Positions 15,324 through 25,158 of a stretch of 37,717 nucleotides of DNA are shown piece by piece (the first letter of the stretch is position 1; every line of letters starts with the position of its first letter). A model generated the notes under the pieces. The model ran no database searches, was not told where the DNA came from, and saw nothing but the letters and a program-made list of their open reading frames with translations. Made by a program: the position numbers and the translations under genes. Origin of the DNA: Hyphomicrobiales bacterium (GTDB lineage: Bacteria; Pseudomonadota; Alphaproteobacteria; Rhizobiales; HXMU1428-3); contig JAEPQF010000012.1 in the NCBI GenBank assembly GCA_017640685.1, positions 1-37,717 of the forward strand, written 5' to 3'.

Positions 15324-16604
15324 TTATTGACGTAATTTTTCTAGCACAGCGTAGTTAGGATAACCATCAGCAGGTAACCCATTGCTTCGTTGGAACCTTC
15401 TTAGAGCTCTTCTCGTGCCTTTACCTATTTTACCGTCAATTTTGCCGATTTTATAGCCCTTTCTAGCTAATAGCCTTTGGAGTTCTTTTTGCTCCACATA
15501 TTTTAATTTTCTGTCTGATTTTGGCCATGGCCTAATAAACGGTCCGTATCCTAATAATCTATCGCCTAAATGACCGACAGCAAGAGCATAAGAGACAGAG
15601 ACATTATAGCGCATTATAACGCGAAAGTTTTTAAGCACCAAAAAGGCTGGTCCATTGGCACCAGCTGGCACGATTAACTCTGCAACATCATCAGGCCTTG
15701 GAAATTGGCGTCCATTGACACGTTTAATCCCATATTTTTGCCATTGTCTGATTGTTTTCTTTATTCCCCGGCCGGAGCGATAATAATCATACCCTTTTGG
15801 AACTTGAACTTCATACCCCCAGGTCTTTCCCGTTTGCCAACCTGCGCGTTTTAAATAATTAGCTGTGGAGGCAAGTGCATCGCTTACTGAATTCCAGATG
15901 TCTCTTTTGCCATCGCCAGTGAAATCCACAGCGTAGTGATTATACGTCACAGGAATGAATTGAGTGTGCCCCATTGCGCCGGCCCAGGAGCCTTTAAACT
16001 CATCTAATGAAATATCCCCGCGCTGTATAATTTTTAAAGCAGCGATCAGTTGCTTGCGACCATATTTGGTTCTCTTGCCGCGAAAGGCCATTGTGGCTAG
16101 AGATTTAATTACATCCTTTTTGCCTTTGTTACGGCCGAAGGTGCTCTCCAGGCCCCAAATTGCCAATAAAATTTGCTTTTCTACACCATATTTGTTTTCA
16201 ATCTGTCTTAATATATCGGCGCGTTCTTCGAGTTCTTTTTTGCCGAATTCTAATCTTTTTGCAGATACAGCACGCTCAATATATGACCAAACAGGCGTTA
16301 CAAATTCCGGTTGATTTTTTTGAGCTTTTTTTACCTCAGCATCAAGTTTAATGCCTGTGAATGCTTTGACGAAGATATCTCGTTTGATGCCGGCTTTTTT
16401 TGCTGAAAACCAAAAATTATCTAAGAATTTATAGAACTCTTCGTTGGAGTTGGCTTTTACGGGCAATGAAAAAACGAAAAGAAACGAGGATAACAGCGTT
16501 ATTTTAATGAGAAGTTTCTGCAATATCGACTTTTGATGAAAGCTTCTCTCATGATAATTAGAGTTTTTAAGCATCAACAATTTCTTATTTTTATTAATTG
16601 CCAT
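15324..16604 (-). CDS. Lytic murein transglycosylase, MltB type with peptidoglycan-binding domain (copy 1)
   Basis: Periplasmic enzyme cleaving the MurNAc-GlcNAc bond with 1,6-anhydro product. After a hydrophobic export segment (KITLLSSFLFVFSLPVKA) comes the SLT_2 domain. The catalytic Glu lies in AIWGLESTFG. GAMGHTQFIP and YAVDFTGDGKRDIW, the latter an EF-hand-like Ca site also known from MltB/Slt35, are all present. The C-terminal PG_binding_1 repeat includes IDGKIGKGTRRALRRFQ. I took the ATG at 16604. Upstream in-frame starts reach a TTG at 16658 but lack a ribosome site, and the true N-terminus remains uncertain. A second enzyme of the same architecture is encoded directly upstream. Confidence 0.9.
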   Translation of the reverse strand: MAINKNKKLLMLKNSNYHERSFHQKSILQKLLIKITLLSSFLFVFSLPVKANSNEEFYKFLDNFWFSAKKAGIKRDIFVKAFTGIKLDAEVKKAQKNQPEFVTPVWSYIERAVSAKRLEFGKKELEERADILRQIENKYGVEKQILLAIWGLESTFGRNKGKKDVIKSLATMAFRGKRTKYGRKQLIAALKIIQRGDISLDEFKGSWAGAMGHTQFIPVTYNHYAVDFTGDGKRDIWNSVSDALASTANYLKRAGWQTGKTWGYEVQVPKGYDYYRSGRGIKKTIRQWQKYGIKRVNGRQFPRPDDVAELIVPAGANGPAFLVLKNFRVIMRYNVSVSYALAVGHLGDRLLGYGPFIRPWPKSDRKLKYVEQKELQRLLARKGYKIGKIDGKIGKGTRRALRRFQRSNGLPADGYPNYAVLEKLRQ

Positions 16605-16822
16605 TTGAGTATCTTCTTTGCTGATGTTTAGCCTCTTTTTCATTGAGGCGAGGGTCAAAGCTTTTTGTTCTCGACTTTTATTCTAACGTTTAAAAGTTAG
16701 CTTAAGGTTTTGACTAGGAAAAGCTAAAATTTCTTTCACGCATATACTCTTAAGCGGAAAAAATACTGTTTGATTTTGGCATTTTGTTGGCCAGTTTTAA
16801 CTATTGCCTATTTCTCATTTCC

Positions 16823-18214
16823 TTATTTTTGACGTAAGACTTTAAGCAATTTCTTTGTTGGGAAGCAGGTTTTGGGTAGATTGTTTTTTGCTTCAAAAGT
16901 GCCGATGCCTCTTCTTGTTTTACCTCCAAACAAACCATCTGGTGTTTCATCTGACGCTTTATATTTTTTCAAAAGGCTTTGCATTTCACAAATGCGTTTT
17001 CTAGTGAAATTAAATGTATCTTGCTTTGGCCATTTCTTGAAAAAATTGCAATTGCTCGGCTTTCCCTTGCAATAAATTTTATTTCCCAATTGACCAACAA
17101 AGAGGGCATATAGATCTGCTTTGTTATAGCGCCGGAATACCTCGAAATTTTCAAAGACAAGGAATTTTGGCCCCTTCATACCGGCTGGTGCCATGAACTG
17201 TGCGAGAAGCTGTTCATTAGGAAAAGTTTGAGTTTTTCCCTGATGATCTTTTACGCGCTGCACCCCTTGTTTCAACCATTCTGAGACAGGCATTCGGCTT
17301 TTTGGCCCTTCTTGCCAACAGTCAAAGCCTGCGGGCACATTAACCTCATAGCCCCAAGTTTGGTTTTTTTGCCAACCGATGCCTTTTAGATAATTTGCAG
17401 CTGAAGCCACAGCGTCCGGCACACTCGACCAGATATTTTTGCGCCCATCGCCATCCCAATCAACAGCATATTGCTCAAAAACATCTGGAGTGAACTGAGG
17501 GTAGCCCGTGGCGCCAGCAAAAGAGGTTTTGTACTCTTTGAGAGAAACATGACCTTCATCGATGAATTTCAATGCGCTCAGCAAATTCTTTGTGTGCTGT
17601 TCTCTGGTTTCTGGTGCCCCTGCATAGGCAAGTGACATCAAAGTTTTTACCCCATCAAACCTGTTTTTGGCCACCCCAAAAGCTGTTTCTCTGCCCCATA
17701 TTCCCAAAACGGCCCGGATATCTACGCCGAACTTTTTCTCAATTTCTTTAAATGTTTTTCCGTATTTATTACGAAGCTTTATGCCTCTTTTCACCAATGA
17801 GTTCATATGGTTTGGCGGGAAATATTTGGTGGGGAAGAGGAATTCACTTTGTCTTGGGCGATAACATGAAAAGGGTAGCCCATCTTTGAAGTATCTTGTA
17901 ATTGATGCTTTTGCGTCTTTTTTTTGTTTTGCTAAGGCGAGTTGGGCCCAGGTTTTGTGTGTTTGCACACGGGGTAGTTTATAATTGGGTTTTAGTCTTC
18001 TGATTGCTTTATCAAAGGTGGATTTTCTAATAGAGATCATTTCGGCTTTTTTCCAAAGCTCTTCTTTCCAGGCCTTTAATTTTGGATCTGAAGAATTTTG
18101 CGTGGGGTTTGCATTTACTGGATCATTTAGAAGAGAATGCATTAACAATCCGCAGACAACCACGCATATGTATTTGATGCCTTTTGTTTTTTTGCTATGC
18201 CCGCCTAATACCAT
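16823..18214 (-). CDS. Lytic murein transglycosylase, MltB type with peptidoglycan-binding domain (copy 2)
   Basis: 463-aa paralogue of the gene at 15324 with the same order: export signal (CVVCGLLMHSLL...), SLT_2 domain with catalytic Glu in GIWGRETAFG, GATGYPQFTP, YAVDWDGDGRKNIW, and a C-terminal PG_binding_1-like repeat (PDGLFGGKTRRGIGTFE). It differs by about six Cys in the mature protein (e.g. CWQEG, CKGKPSNC, RICEM), which suggests periplasmic disulfides. The ATG at 18214 has AAGGG 9 nt upstream; a GTG one codon earlier is also possible. A gap of 218 nt separates it from copy 1, so the two may be separately transcribed. Confidence 0.88.
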   Translation of the reverse strand: MVLGGHSKKTKGIKYICVVVCGLLMHSLLNDPVNANPTQNSSDPKLKAWKEELWKKAEMISIRKSTFDKAIRRLKPNYKLPRVQTHKTWAQLALAKQKKDAKASITRYFKDGLPFSCYRPRQSEFLFPTKYFPPNHMNSLVKRGIKLRNKYGKTFKEIEKKFGVDIRAVLGIWGRETAFGVAKNRFDGVKTLMSLAYAGAPETREQHTKNLLSALKFIDEGHVSLKEYKTSFAGATGYPQFTPDVFEQYAVDWDGDGRKNIWSSVPDAVASAANYLKGIGWQKNQTWGYEVNVPAGFDCWQEGPKSRMPVSEWLKQGVQRVKDHQGKTQTFPNEQLLAQFMAPAGMKGPKFLVFENFEVFRRYNKADLYALFVGQLGNKIYCKGKPSNCNFFKKWPKQDTFNFTRKRICEMQSLLKKYKASDETPDGLFGGKTRRGIGTFEAKNNLPKTCFPTKKLLKVLRQK

Positions 18215-18349
18215 CACTCTGCCCTTTTTAAAATTTGCAGAACAATTTTAGATATTGCGGGCAAAAAAGCACCCAATAGCTGAGCGTTCTACACATTATT
18301 ATCTATCAGTGCATCAATAAGTGATTGGTAAATGTGGCGATTTATGAAT

Positions 18350-19342
18350 TTACGAGGCTTTTCTCAGGCTGTTTAATTTTTCTTCCCATGCAAGTGCGTG
18401 GGATACAATTAAATCCAGATCGTCATATTCTGGTGTCCAACCTAGTTCATCTCTGATGAGTTTGGAACTCGCGACCAACTCAGCTGGATCACCTGGGCGG
18501 CGATCAGCCATATGAACAGGAAAATCCTGACCTGATGCACGTTTTACCGCCTCAATGACTTCAAGGACAGAAAAGCCTTTGCCATAGCCACAATTGTAAA
18601 CTTTGCTTTCGCCGCCATTTTGCAAGTGATCAAGAGCGATGCAGTGAGCTGTAGCAAGATCTGAGACATGAATATAATCACGGATACATGAGCCATCTGG
18701 CGTTGGGTAATCTGTGCCAAAAACATTCATCTCTGTTCTCGAGCCATGAATGATTTCAGAAGCGACTTTAATGAGGTGGGTGGCTTTGGGGGTGGATTGC
18801 CCTGCTCTTCCCTTTGGGTCAGCGCCTGCCACATTAAAATAACGCAGTGCGACAAAATTTAAATCAGTCGCTATGGCTGTGTCGCGGAGCATATATTCTG
18901 TCATTAATTTTGAAGTGCCGTAAGGGGAGATAGGGGCTTTTACAGCTTCTTCAGTAACCGGGTTCACTTCTGGCATGCCATAGACTGCTGCCGTTGAAGA
19001 GAAGATGAAATTCTTCACGTCATTCTCGACAGCACAAGCGATGAGATCTCGCGATTTACATGTGTTGTTATGATAATAGCCAAGTGGGTCTGTGATTGAT
19101 TCTGGTACGACAATTGAGCCAGCAAAATGAATGATGGCCGTTATATCTCTTGATTGGATTATGTTGCTGACAAGGCCTTTGTCTGCAATGTCGCCAACTA
19201 CGAGTTCAGCGCCTTCTGGAATGGCCCATTCAAAACCGGTGCTTAAGTTATCTAATACAACAACGTCGTCATCGCGATCTCGAAGAGCTAATGCTGTGTG
19301 GCTACCAATGAAGCCTGCGCCACCTGTTACCAAGATTGCCAT
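18350..19342 (-). CDS. galE: UDP-glucose 4-epimerase
   Basis: Short-chain dehydrogenase/reductase that interconverts UDP-glucose and UDP-galactose, feeding exopolysaccharide and LPS synthesis; cytosolic. 330 aa, normal length. The Rossmann NAD site is TGGAGFIGSH (residues 6-15). The catalytic set is Ser115-Ser116-Thr117 with Tyr141-x3-Lys145 (YGTSK). Substrate-site landmarks RYFNVAGADP and RDYIHVSDLA are present. GAGG lies 6 nt before the ATG. It is divergent from galU across 278 nt of AT-rich sequence in which I see no clear promoter pair. That shared control region fits joint supply of UDP-sugars. Confidence 0.95.
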   Translation of the reverse strand: MAILVTGGAGFIGSHTALALRDRDDDVVVLDNLSTGFEWAIPEGAELVVGDIADKGLVSNIIQSRDITAIIHFAGSIVVPESITDPLGYYHNNTCKSRDLIACAVENDVKNFIFSSTAAVYGMPEVNPVTEEAVKAPISPYGTSKLMTEYMLRDTAIATDLNFVALRYFNVAGADPKGRAGQSTPKATHLIKVASEIIHGSRTEMNVFGTDYPTPDGSCIRDYIHVSDLATAHCIALDHLQNGGESKVYNCGYGKGFSVLEVIEAVKRASGQDFPVHMADRRPGDPAELVASSKLIRDELGWTPEYDDLDLIVSHALAWEEKLNSLRKAS

Positions 19343-19620
19343 GATGAACCTCTTCCCTTAAATTCATTTCCCTAAATTCATTTCATTGACTTTACTAAGA
19401 AATGAACGCTCTTTTAAGACTGTAGTTTGTTCTAGTAACTTAGCTTTTCTGTGAAACTTCCGCACTCTTTAACACATGACATATTAATTCACAGTTGAGA
19501 GCTATAAAATTCATATTATTATAGTAAATAGTTTGTTATTTAAAGATTTTAAGAGACTGTAGTCATTTTAATTTTGGTCTGTTAGTTTGACTTAAACATA
19601 CATTTTAAGGGGTGAGAATT

Positions 19621-20499
19621 TTGGGAACGATTAAACCGATACGCAAGGCAATTTTACCTGTTGCAGGACTTGGAACACGTTTTTTGCCGGCTACAAAAGC
19701 TATGCCTAAAGAAATGCTGACCATTGTTGATCGCCCTATCATTCAACATGTGGTTGATGAAGCGAAAGCAGCTGGCATTGAGCATTTCATTTTCGTAACA
19801 GGCCGTAATAAGACAGTTATTGAAGATCATTTTGATAAACAAGTTGAACTCGAATCAACTTTGAAAGAGCGCGGCAAGTTTGAGCAATTGAAAATGCTCA
19901 ATGATTTATTACCAGAAGCTGGCCAAACCAGTTACACCCGCCAACAATCTCCTAAAGGTCTTGGCCATGCCGTTTGGTGCGCCAGAGACTTGGTTGGTGA
20001 CGAACCTTTTGCTCTCCTTTTACCCGATGTGCTTGTGCAAGCTGAAAAAGGTTGCTTGGCGCAGATGATGGAAATTTACAATGAAACGGGTGGCAATGTT
20101 TTGGCAGTTGAAGAAGTGGCGCCAGAAGAAACCTCAAGTTATGGCGTTGTGAGCCTTAGTGAAGGAGATAGTTCATCAATGATGATTAATGGTATGGTTG
20201 AAAAACCTGACCCTGGTAAAGCGCCATCCAATCTCATCATTATGGGACGATATATTTTACAACCAGAAGTCTTTGATATTTTAGCGACACAAACACAGGG
20301 CGCTGGCAATGAAATTCAGATTACAGATGCGATGCAAACTCTGATGCAATCTCAAGACTTCTATGCCTGCCAATATGAGGGCCGCAGTTTTGACTGTGGT
20401 TCGAAAGTTGGTTTTTTAGCAGCTAACGTTGCGTTTGCTCTCGACCGTGATGATATTGGTCCCTCATTTAAAGATACTATTAAGAAACTCATTGATTAG
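19621..20499 (+). CDS. galU: UTP-glucose-1-phosphate uridylyltransferase
   Basis: Makes UDP-glucose from UTP and glucose-1-phosphate, the precursor used by GalE and by polysaccharide synthesis. 292 aa. The nucleotidyltransferase motif [18 protein letters not shown] is at residues 17-34, followed by [10 protein letters not shown]. The substrate segments [14 protein letters not shown] and [15 protein letters not shown] are intact. I chose a TTG start at 19621: the AAGGGGTGAG just before it is an excellent ribosome site, whereas the alternative GTG at 19612 lies inside that site. A perfect terminator follows. Confidence 0.95.
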   Translation: MGTIKPIRKAILPVAGLGTRFLPATKAMPKEMLTIVDRPIIQHVVDEAKAAGIEHFIFVTGRNKTVIEDHFDKQVELESTLKERGKFEQLKMLNDLLPEAGQTSYTRQQSPKGLGHAVWCARDLVGDEPFALLLPDVLVQAEKGCLAQMMEIYNETGGNVLAVEEVAPEETSSYGVVSLSEGDSSSMMINGMVEKPDPGKAPSNLIIMGRYILQPEVFDILATQTQGAGNEIQITDAMQTLMQSQDFYACQYEGRSFDCGSKVGFLAANVAFALDRDDIGPSFKDTIKKLID

Positions 20500-20522
20500 T
20501 TCTATTTACGAGTACTAGACAC

Positions 20523-20557
20523 AAAAACGCTTTGCTCATTTAGAGCAAAGCGTTTTT
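20523..20557. terminator. Bidirectional terminator between galU and the beta-barrel gene
   Basis: A 15-bp perfect stem AAAAACGCTTTGCTC/GAGCAAAGCGTTTTT has a 5-nt ATTTA loop and A/T runs at both ends. It serves the convergent genes galU and 20588-22636. Confidence 0.93.
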
Positions 20558-20587
20558 TATTCTGAGACCATAATTTTCTTAGATTTT

Positions 20588-22636
20588 TCAGGGGCGTAAA
20601 TTTAACCCGATACGGAATTGGTTTTCTTGATAATCTCCACCATCATTGGTGCTGACATCTGTATATTCATAGCCTGCAATCAAACGTGCGTGGCGGTTAA
20701 ATATATATTGCAATGTTAATGCAGCTGTTAGCGTTTCTTGAGATTGATCAATGCCTTCAAATTTTTCATCCTCATGGGTTAAGCTGGCATTCATGAGAAT
20801 TTTCGGCTCAAAATAATGATTTAAAGTCACTGAATAGTTGGTTTGTTCAACAGCAACAGTTCCCGCAATATCTGTTGCATCATACTCTTTTGATGTTGAA
20901 AATGTTAGAGTTGTTTGTCTAGTTGGGCGATAATTAAGAGATGCCTCATAAACAAAATCTTCCACGTCAATAAAACGGGCATCATCTGCAAATAGTCCTT
21001 GATACCCAATGGATGCTTCAAAGCGTAATTTAGCAGTTAAATCCTGGATGATACCAACACGATAATTTTGCTCATCACTTCCTCTTTGGAAGCCATCGTC
21101 ATCAACGAATGTATCAAAATTCCGCTCGATGAAATTCCCTTCAACATAAACATAAAGACCTGAATGAACGGTATAGGCAAGCCGTGCAGTGAGGTTCGTT
21201 TCAGTGAAATCTTGATCATCATTATTGATGATATTACCTAGCCCATCGACAACATCTTCATTATCAAATTCAGTGATGGTGCCTGATAGACGCATCGTGG
21301 CTTTATTCCAGCGATACTCATAAAGGGCTGATAAGAATAACGTGTCTAAATTAGCTAATTGAGCATCACTGTTTAAATTATCAATGTCACCGCGATTATC
21401 TTGGGTTTGCTCTTTTCTAATTTGCAGTTCGAGGAATTGATTGTTTTGAATATCAAGTCGCCCGGTGGCTGAAACCAAGAATTCATCAATATTTTCACTT
21501 GAGAGTTCTTCATAATAGCTTTTTCTCAATTGCCCTTGGAGTTGAAGGCTGTGGCGAGACCAATCCGACTGTAGAACTATATTTGGGATGATCTCAATAG
21601 CTTCATCACCAGGCCCATTATCAACGGATGCTGTTGGATTATCACTGAAAATACCTGTTAAGGTGATTTCAGGAAAAACCAAGAAAGACCCTATTCTTTT
21701 GCCTTCAGCAGCGTAGGTATCTTCTAAAGCGTTATTTCGGATTGAGCCTGTTATATCGTTATTTTCTGCAAAATTGACCTCAGCTTCATTGCCTGCAATT
21801 TGCCTTCCGGCATTTCTTTGTCCGTTGCCAAGCAATTGACCTCGGCCTCTTTGCCCTTGTTGGGCCTGACCGCGGCGCCCTCTTTGCTGATTAATCCCTT
21901 GATTATTTGCTTGTCTTTGGTTGTTGTTTCTCGGGTTGATGTCTTGAGCTTGTAGCAGGTCACCTTCTTCTAGTTCACGCTCTGCTGCCAAGAACTCTTC
22001 TTCAAAACGATCACCTTCTCTTTGCTCTGGCTGCGAATTATTTTCATTTCTTCCCTCTAACTCTGCAATTGCATTTTCGTCTTCGATTGTATCTTGATTG
22101 AGGGCTCGATCTTGAATTCCGCCTCTATTGTTGCGGCCATTACGCGTATTTTCGCTTCTACGGTTCTCTCTCTCGCTGCGATCTAGAGTGAGATCTACAT
22201 TTCTTGGCTCTCCGCCATTTGGCTCAAAACGATCGAGACCTCGTCTTTCAGCAAAAGGATTGTCCCTAAACTCAGAGCCCTGATCTGAGGCTTCAATCCG
22301 GTTTGCACCTCTTAGCTGATCTTGATCAAATGTCGTAAGGGGCTGATTGAATTGATCGTCAAAAATAGAATTCGCGCGCCCTGCCCGCTCTAAGTCTTGC
22401 TGAACTCTGCGTCTTTGAGGGGTGTTTTGTGTATCAGGCTGTGTGTTGTTTTGCGTTCTCTCGCGATAACGGTCTAGCTCATTTCTGAATTGTTGCTCAG
22501 CTTCAGATGAAAATGGTCTGACTTCTTGTGCCGATGCAGTGTTGGGGGTGAGACCTACGCTATTAAGACTTAAAATAAGGCCGCAAGCCAAGACACTCAT
22601 CTTGCCTTTACATACACTGCCACACCAGAACTTCAT
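20588..22636 (-). CDS. Outer-membrane beta-barrel protein with long disordered N-terminal region
   Basis: 682 aa. The signal peptide ends at ASA-QEV (Ala36/Gln37). Residues about 40-300 are low-complexity, rich in Asn, Gln, Arg and Glu (e.g. NNNQRQANNQGINQQ, RGRRGQAQQGQRGRGQ) and surely disordered. From about residue 315 to the end there are alternating hydrophobic strands with aromatic girdle residues (TLTFSTSKEYD, YSVTLNHYFEP, LTAALTLQYIF, RLIAGYEYTDV, FRIGLNLRP). This is consistent with a 14-18-strand barrel of the putative beta-barrel porin 2 type often linked to exopolysaccharide loci. Function is not known. Position between galU and kpsF suggests polysaccharide export or surface attachment (inference). 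The ATG has AGGG 7 nt upstream. It is divergent from kpsF. Confidence 0.75.
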   Translation of the reverse strand: MKFWCGSVCKGKMSVLACGLILSLNSVGLTPNTASAQEVRPFSSEAEQQFRNELDRYRERTQNNTQPDTQNTPQRRRVQQDLERAGRANSIFDDQFNQPLTTFDQDQLRGANRIEASDQGSEFRDNPFAERRGLDRFEPNGGEPRNVDLTLDRSERENRRSENTRNGRNNRGGIQDRALNQDTIEDENAIAELEGRNENNSQPEQREGDRFEEEFLAAERELEEGDLLQAQDINPRNNNQRQANNQGINQQRGRRGQAQQGQRGRGQLLGNGQRNAGRQIAGNEAEVNFAENNDITGSIRNNALEDTYAAEGKRIGSFLVFPEITLTGIFSDNPTASVDNGPGDEAIEIIPNIVLQSDWSRHSLQLQGQLRKSYYEELSSENIDEFLVSATGRLDIQNNQFLELQIRKEQTQDNRGDIDNLNSDAQLANLDTLFLSALYEYRWNKATMRLSGTITEFDNEDVVDGLGNIINNDDQDFTETNLTARLAYTVHSGLYVYVEGNFIERNFDTFVDDDGFQRGSDEQNYRVGIIQDLTAKLRFEASIGYQGLFADDARFIDVEDFVYEASLNYRPTRQTTLTFSTSKEYDATDIAGTVAVEQTNYSVTLNHYFEPKILMNASLTHEDEKFEGIDQSQETLTAALTLQYIFNRHARLIAGYEYTDVSTNDGGDYQENQFRIGLNLRP

Positions 22637-22809
22637 AACAATACCCTTAACTCACATAAAATTAACGCAATCTTCTTTCTATAAAGTGCCTAATTATGGT
22701 TAACGGACCGTTATTTTTCTTGTGCTCAATGGTTCTAAACGTCATTATTTACGCTTAATTTGGATTATGATATTTAAACGATCATATTTTTCTAAAGGTT
22801 TTAGAGCTA

Positions 22810-23829
22810 ATGACAATTTCACTAAAAGAAGACAATCAAAATCAATCAGATAGCTCTATGAATGCACAAGCTGCCATTGCTTCTGCTATAAGAACCATTG
22901 ATTGTGAGATTGATGGCCTATCTGAATTGCGCACTCTTCTTTCAAATGGCCTTGGCTCGACCTTTTTGAAAGCCATTTCTCTTATCCAAAACGCACCAGG
23001 ACGGGTGATTATTAGCGGTATTGGGAAAAGTGGGCATATTGGGCAGAAAATTGCAGCTACCTTTGCTTCCACTGGAACGCCCGCTTTTTTCGTTCATCCT
23101 TCTGAGGCAAGCCATGGTGATCTTGGTATGATCACAAAGGATGATATTATTCTGGCGCTTTCTTGGTCAGGTGAGACAGCTGAATTGACCTCTATCATCA
23201 ATTATGCACAGCGGTTTCGCGTTCCATTGATTTCTATTACATCACGCCTAGAAAGTGCTTTGGGTAAAAACTCAGATGCAGCACTGGTTCTTCCGCGAGT
23301 TAAAGAAGCCTGCCCGCATGGTCTGGCACCCACGAGCTCAACAGCAATGCAATTGGCTCTTGGGGATGCTCTTGCTATTGCGCTTTTAGAGGCCAAAGGT
23401 TTTACCGCAACTGATTTTAAAACCTTCCATCCTGGTGGCCAGCTTGGGGCCAGTTTAAAGCATGTTAGTGATATTATGCACGAAGGGGACCGTCTGCCGC
23501 TTGTTTTAGAAGATCAATTAATGAGTGATGCCATTGTCACTATGACGGAAAAGAGTTTTGGGTGTCTTGGAATTGTCAACTCTGACAATCACTTGATTGG
23601 TGTTATCACTGATGGTGATTTGCGGCGGAATATGGATGGTGATCTCCTTAAAAAAACCGTTTCTGAGATTATGAAACCCGGTCCTATTACGATTTCTGAA
23701 GATATGCTTGCCAGTGCGGCTTTAGAGCAAATCAATTCTTCCAGCATCACGGCTCTCTTTGTGCTTCGTGATAAAACACCAGTTGGTATCGTGCATATTC
23801 ATGATCTATTGCGTGCTGGAGTTGCTTAA
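22810..23829 (+). CDS. kdsD: D-arabinose-5-phosphate isomerase (KpsF/GutQ/KdsD family)
   Basis: Converts ribulose-5-phosphate to arabinose-5-phosphate, the first step towards Kdo for LPS or capsule; cytosolic. 339 aa. The SIS domain (about residues 45-190) has ISGIGKSGHIGQKIAATFAS, HPSEASHGDLGMI and ALSWSGETAEL. The family landmark TFHPGGQLG comes before a pair of CBS domains (about residues 215-339) with VITDGDLRRNMDGD. An extra 25 polar N-terminal residues precede the usual start. The KdsC-like phosphatase of the same pathway lies 5 kb away at 28817. Confidence 0.92.
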   Translation: MTISLKEDNQNQSDSSMNAQAAIASAIRTIDCEIDGLSELRTLLSNGLGSTFLKAISLIQNAPGRVIISGIGKSGHIGQKIAATFASTGTPAFFVHPSEASHGDLGMITKDDIILALSWSGETAELTSIINYAQRFRVPLISITSRLESALGKNSDAALVLPRVKEACPHGLAPTSSTAMQLALGDALAIALLEAKGFTATDFKTFHPGGQLGASLKHVSDIMHEGDRLPLVLEDQLMSDAIVTMTEKSFGCLGIVNSDNHLIGVITDGDLRRNMDGDLLKKTVSEIMKPGPITISEDMLASAALEQINSSSITALFVLRDKTPVGIVHIHDLLRAGVA

Positions 23830-23831
23830 TT

Positions 23832-24202
23832 ATCTCTCACGGCTATTCCTCGCTACGCTCGGGCCTCCGAGGGGCGGCGCAAAGCGCCGGGCTACGCTGG
23901 CGCTTCGCCATGTCCCTCAGCCCGAAGTGGGCTGAGCTCCTACTTCGTATAGTTTGACTTCACTTTCTCTCACGGCTATTCGCAGCTGAAGCTGCAGGCC
24001 TCCGAGGGGCGGCGGTTTTTCTACGTTCAGCTTTTCCGTACTCGCTCCTCTCTGTTCGGGCTGATCTTGCGCGCCGGACTGTGTTTTCCATTTGCGCTTT
24101 AGGTTGCTCTTTTTTGTGCTCCTTCAGGTTGCCCACTAGCAACCGTCGCGGCAACCGCGATTCTTTAGTTGCGCTTTAGGTTGCCCACAAGCAACCGCGC
24201 TG
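23832..24202. repeat. Modular GC-rich intergenic repeat, copy A
   Basis: About 370 nt, clearly more GC-rich than its neighbours, with no believable gene. Modules: CTCTCAC-GGCTATTC (23834-23848, again 23967-23981), each followed after a short variable palindrome by GGCCTCCGAGGGGCGGCG; GCTTCGCCATGTCCC (23902-23916); a perfect hairpin CTCAGCCC/GGGCTGAG (23916-23936); CTTCGTA; CAGCTTTTCCGTACTCGC with GTTCGGGCTGATCTT (24028-24068); and hairpins GGTTGC-6-GCAACC (24127-24144, 24179-24196). Most modules recur in copy B at 26167 in a circularly shifted order. It fills the space between kdsD and motA. Confidence 0.8.
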
Positions 24203-24335
24203 TATCATTTTGAAGCATAATTTTCAGTCATATTAACCAACTTGCTTTAGCCTTAATTCATAACAAGTCTGTATTGTTAACCCTAATTGGTACATGCGAA
24301 GCGTTATTTCGCAGATTTGGTTGGGGTTTAGTATT

Positions 24336-25109
24336 ATGGATTTAGCGACAATCATAGGTTTAATCGGCGGTATAGGCATTGTTGTTTATGCTATTTTGTC
24401 TGGTGGTACACTTGATACGTTTGTAAACGTTCCTTCTCTTCTCATTGTGTTTGGTGGCGGTTTTGCAGCCACGATTATGCGCTTTCCTCTAGCAAATACT
24501 ATGACCTCCTTTGTTCTTGGTGCGAAAGCTTGTTTCACACATAAAGCACAAAGCCCGGTTGAAATGACCGACGAGATTTGTAACCTGGCTGAAATTATCC
24601 GCAAAGAAGGCCCTCTTGGACTTGAAGGCGTTGATATTACCGATGAGTTTTTGAGCAAAGGCACGCAATATGTGGCTGATGGTTATGATGCCGACTTTAT
24701 GCGTGAGACAATGGAAAAAGAGCGTGACCTTTATCTCGAGCGCTTAGATGAAGCCCAGCGCTTTTACAAGATGCTCGGTGATGCAGGCCCCGCATTTGGT
24801 ATGATTGGTACTATCGTTGGTCTGGTGCAGATGCTTTCAGCGATGGATGACCCAGCTGCGATTGGTCCTGCTATGGCGGTTGCGCTTTTGACCACTCTTT
24901 ATGGTGCAATGATGGCTAACCTTATTTGTCTTCCAATGGCTGACAAACTTTCTAATAAAATTGCGATTGAAGAATTAAATCAATCTCTTGTGATTGATGG
25001 CGTTATGCAACTGCGTGAGAACAAAGCTCCGGCTCTAATTCGTGAAATGCTTGAAGCCTATATGTCTGCAAGCCAGAAATCGACAGCTGAAGCAGCCGCT
25101 GCTGCTTAA
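24336..25109 (+). CDS. motA: Flagellar-type stator subunit A (MotA/PomA family)
   Basis: Ion-channel stator protein with four membrane segments, 257 aa, the length of PomA-type (sodium or mixed) stators rather than the longer 280-290 aa rhizobial MotA. The first helix is LATIIGLIGGIGIVVYAI; the loop-to-TM3/TM4 block GMIGTIVGLVQMLSAM...PAMAVALLTTLYGAMMAN is the family core. I chose the ATG at 24336 because PomA proteins start MDLATxIG; the frame is open to 24294. The partner motB follows 49 nt later. No other flagellar gene is in the window, and both sides of the pair carry the same repeat family. Confidence 0.88.
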   Translation: MDLATIIGLIGGIGIVVYAILSGGTLDTFVNVPSLLIVFGGGFAATIMRFPLANTMTSFVLGAKACFTHKAQSPVEMTDEICNLAEIIRKEGPLGLEGVDITDEFLSKGTQYVADGYDADFMRETMEKERDLYLERLDEAQRFYKMLGDAGPAFGMIGTIVGLVQMLSAMDDPAAIGPAMAVALLTTLYGAMMANLICLPMADKLSNKIAIEELNQSLVIDGVMQLRENKAPALIREMLEAYMSASQKSTAEAAAAA

Positions 25110-25158
25110 GACTGAAAAAGACTAACGAGTTAAGTTTTGTATTTAATGAGAGATTGAT

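Noticed and set aside
23960-24154. Arg/Ala-rich minus-strand ORF in repeat copy A
   Set aside because: Its composition follows from the GC-rich palindromic repeat, and the matching frame is not kept in copy B.
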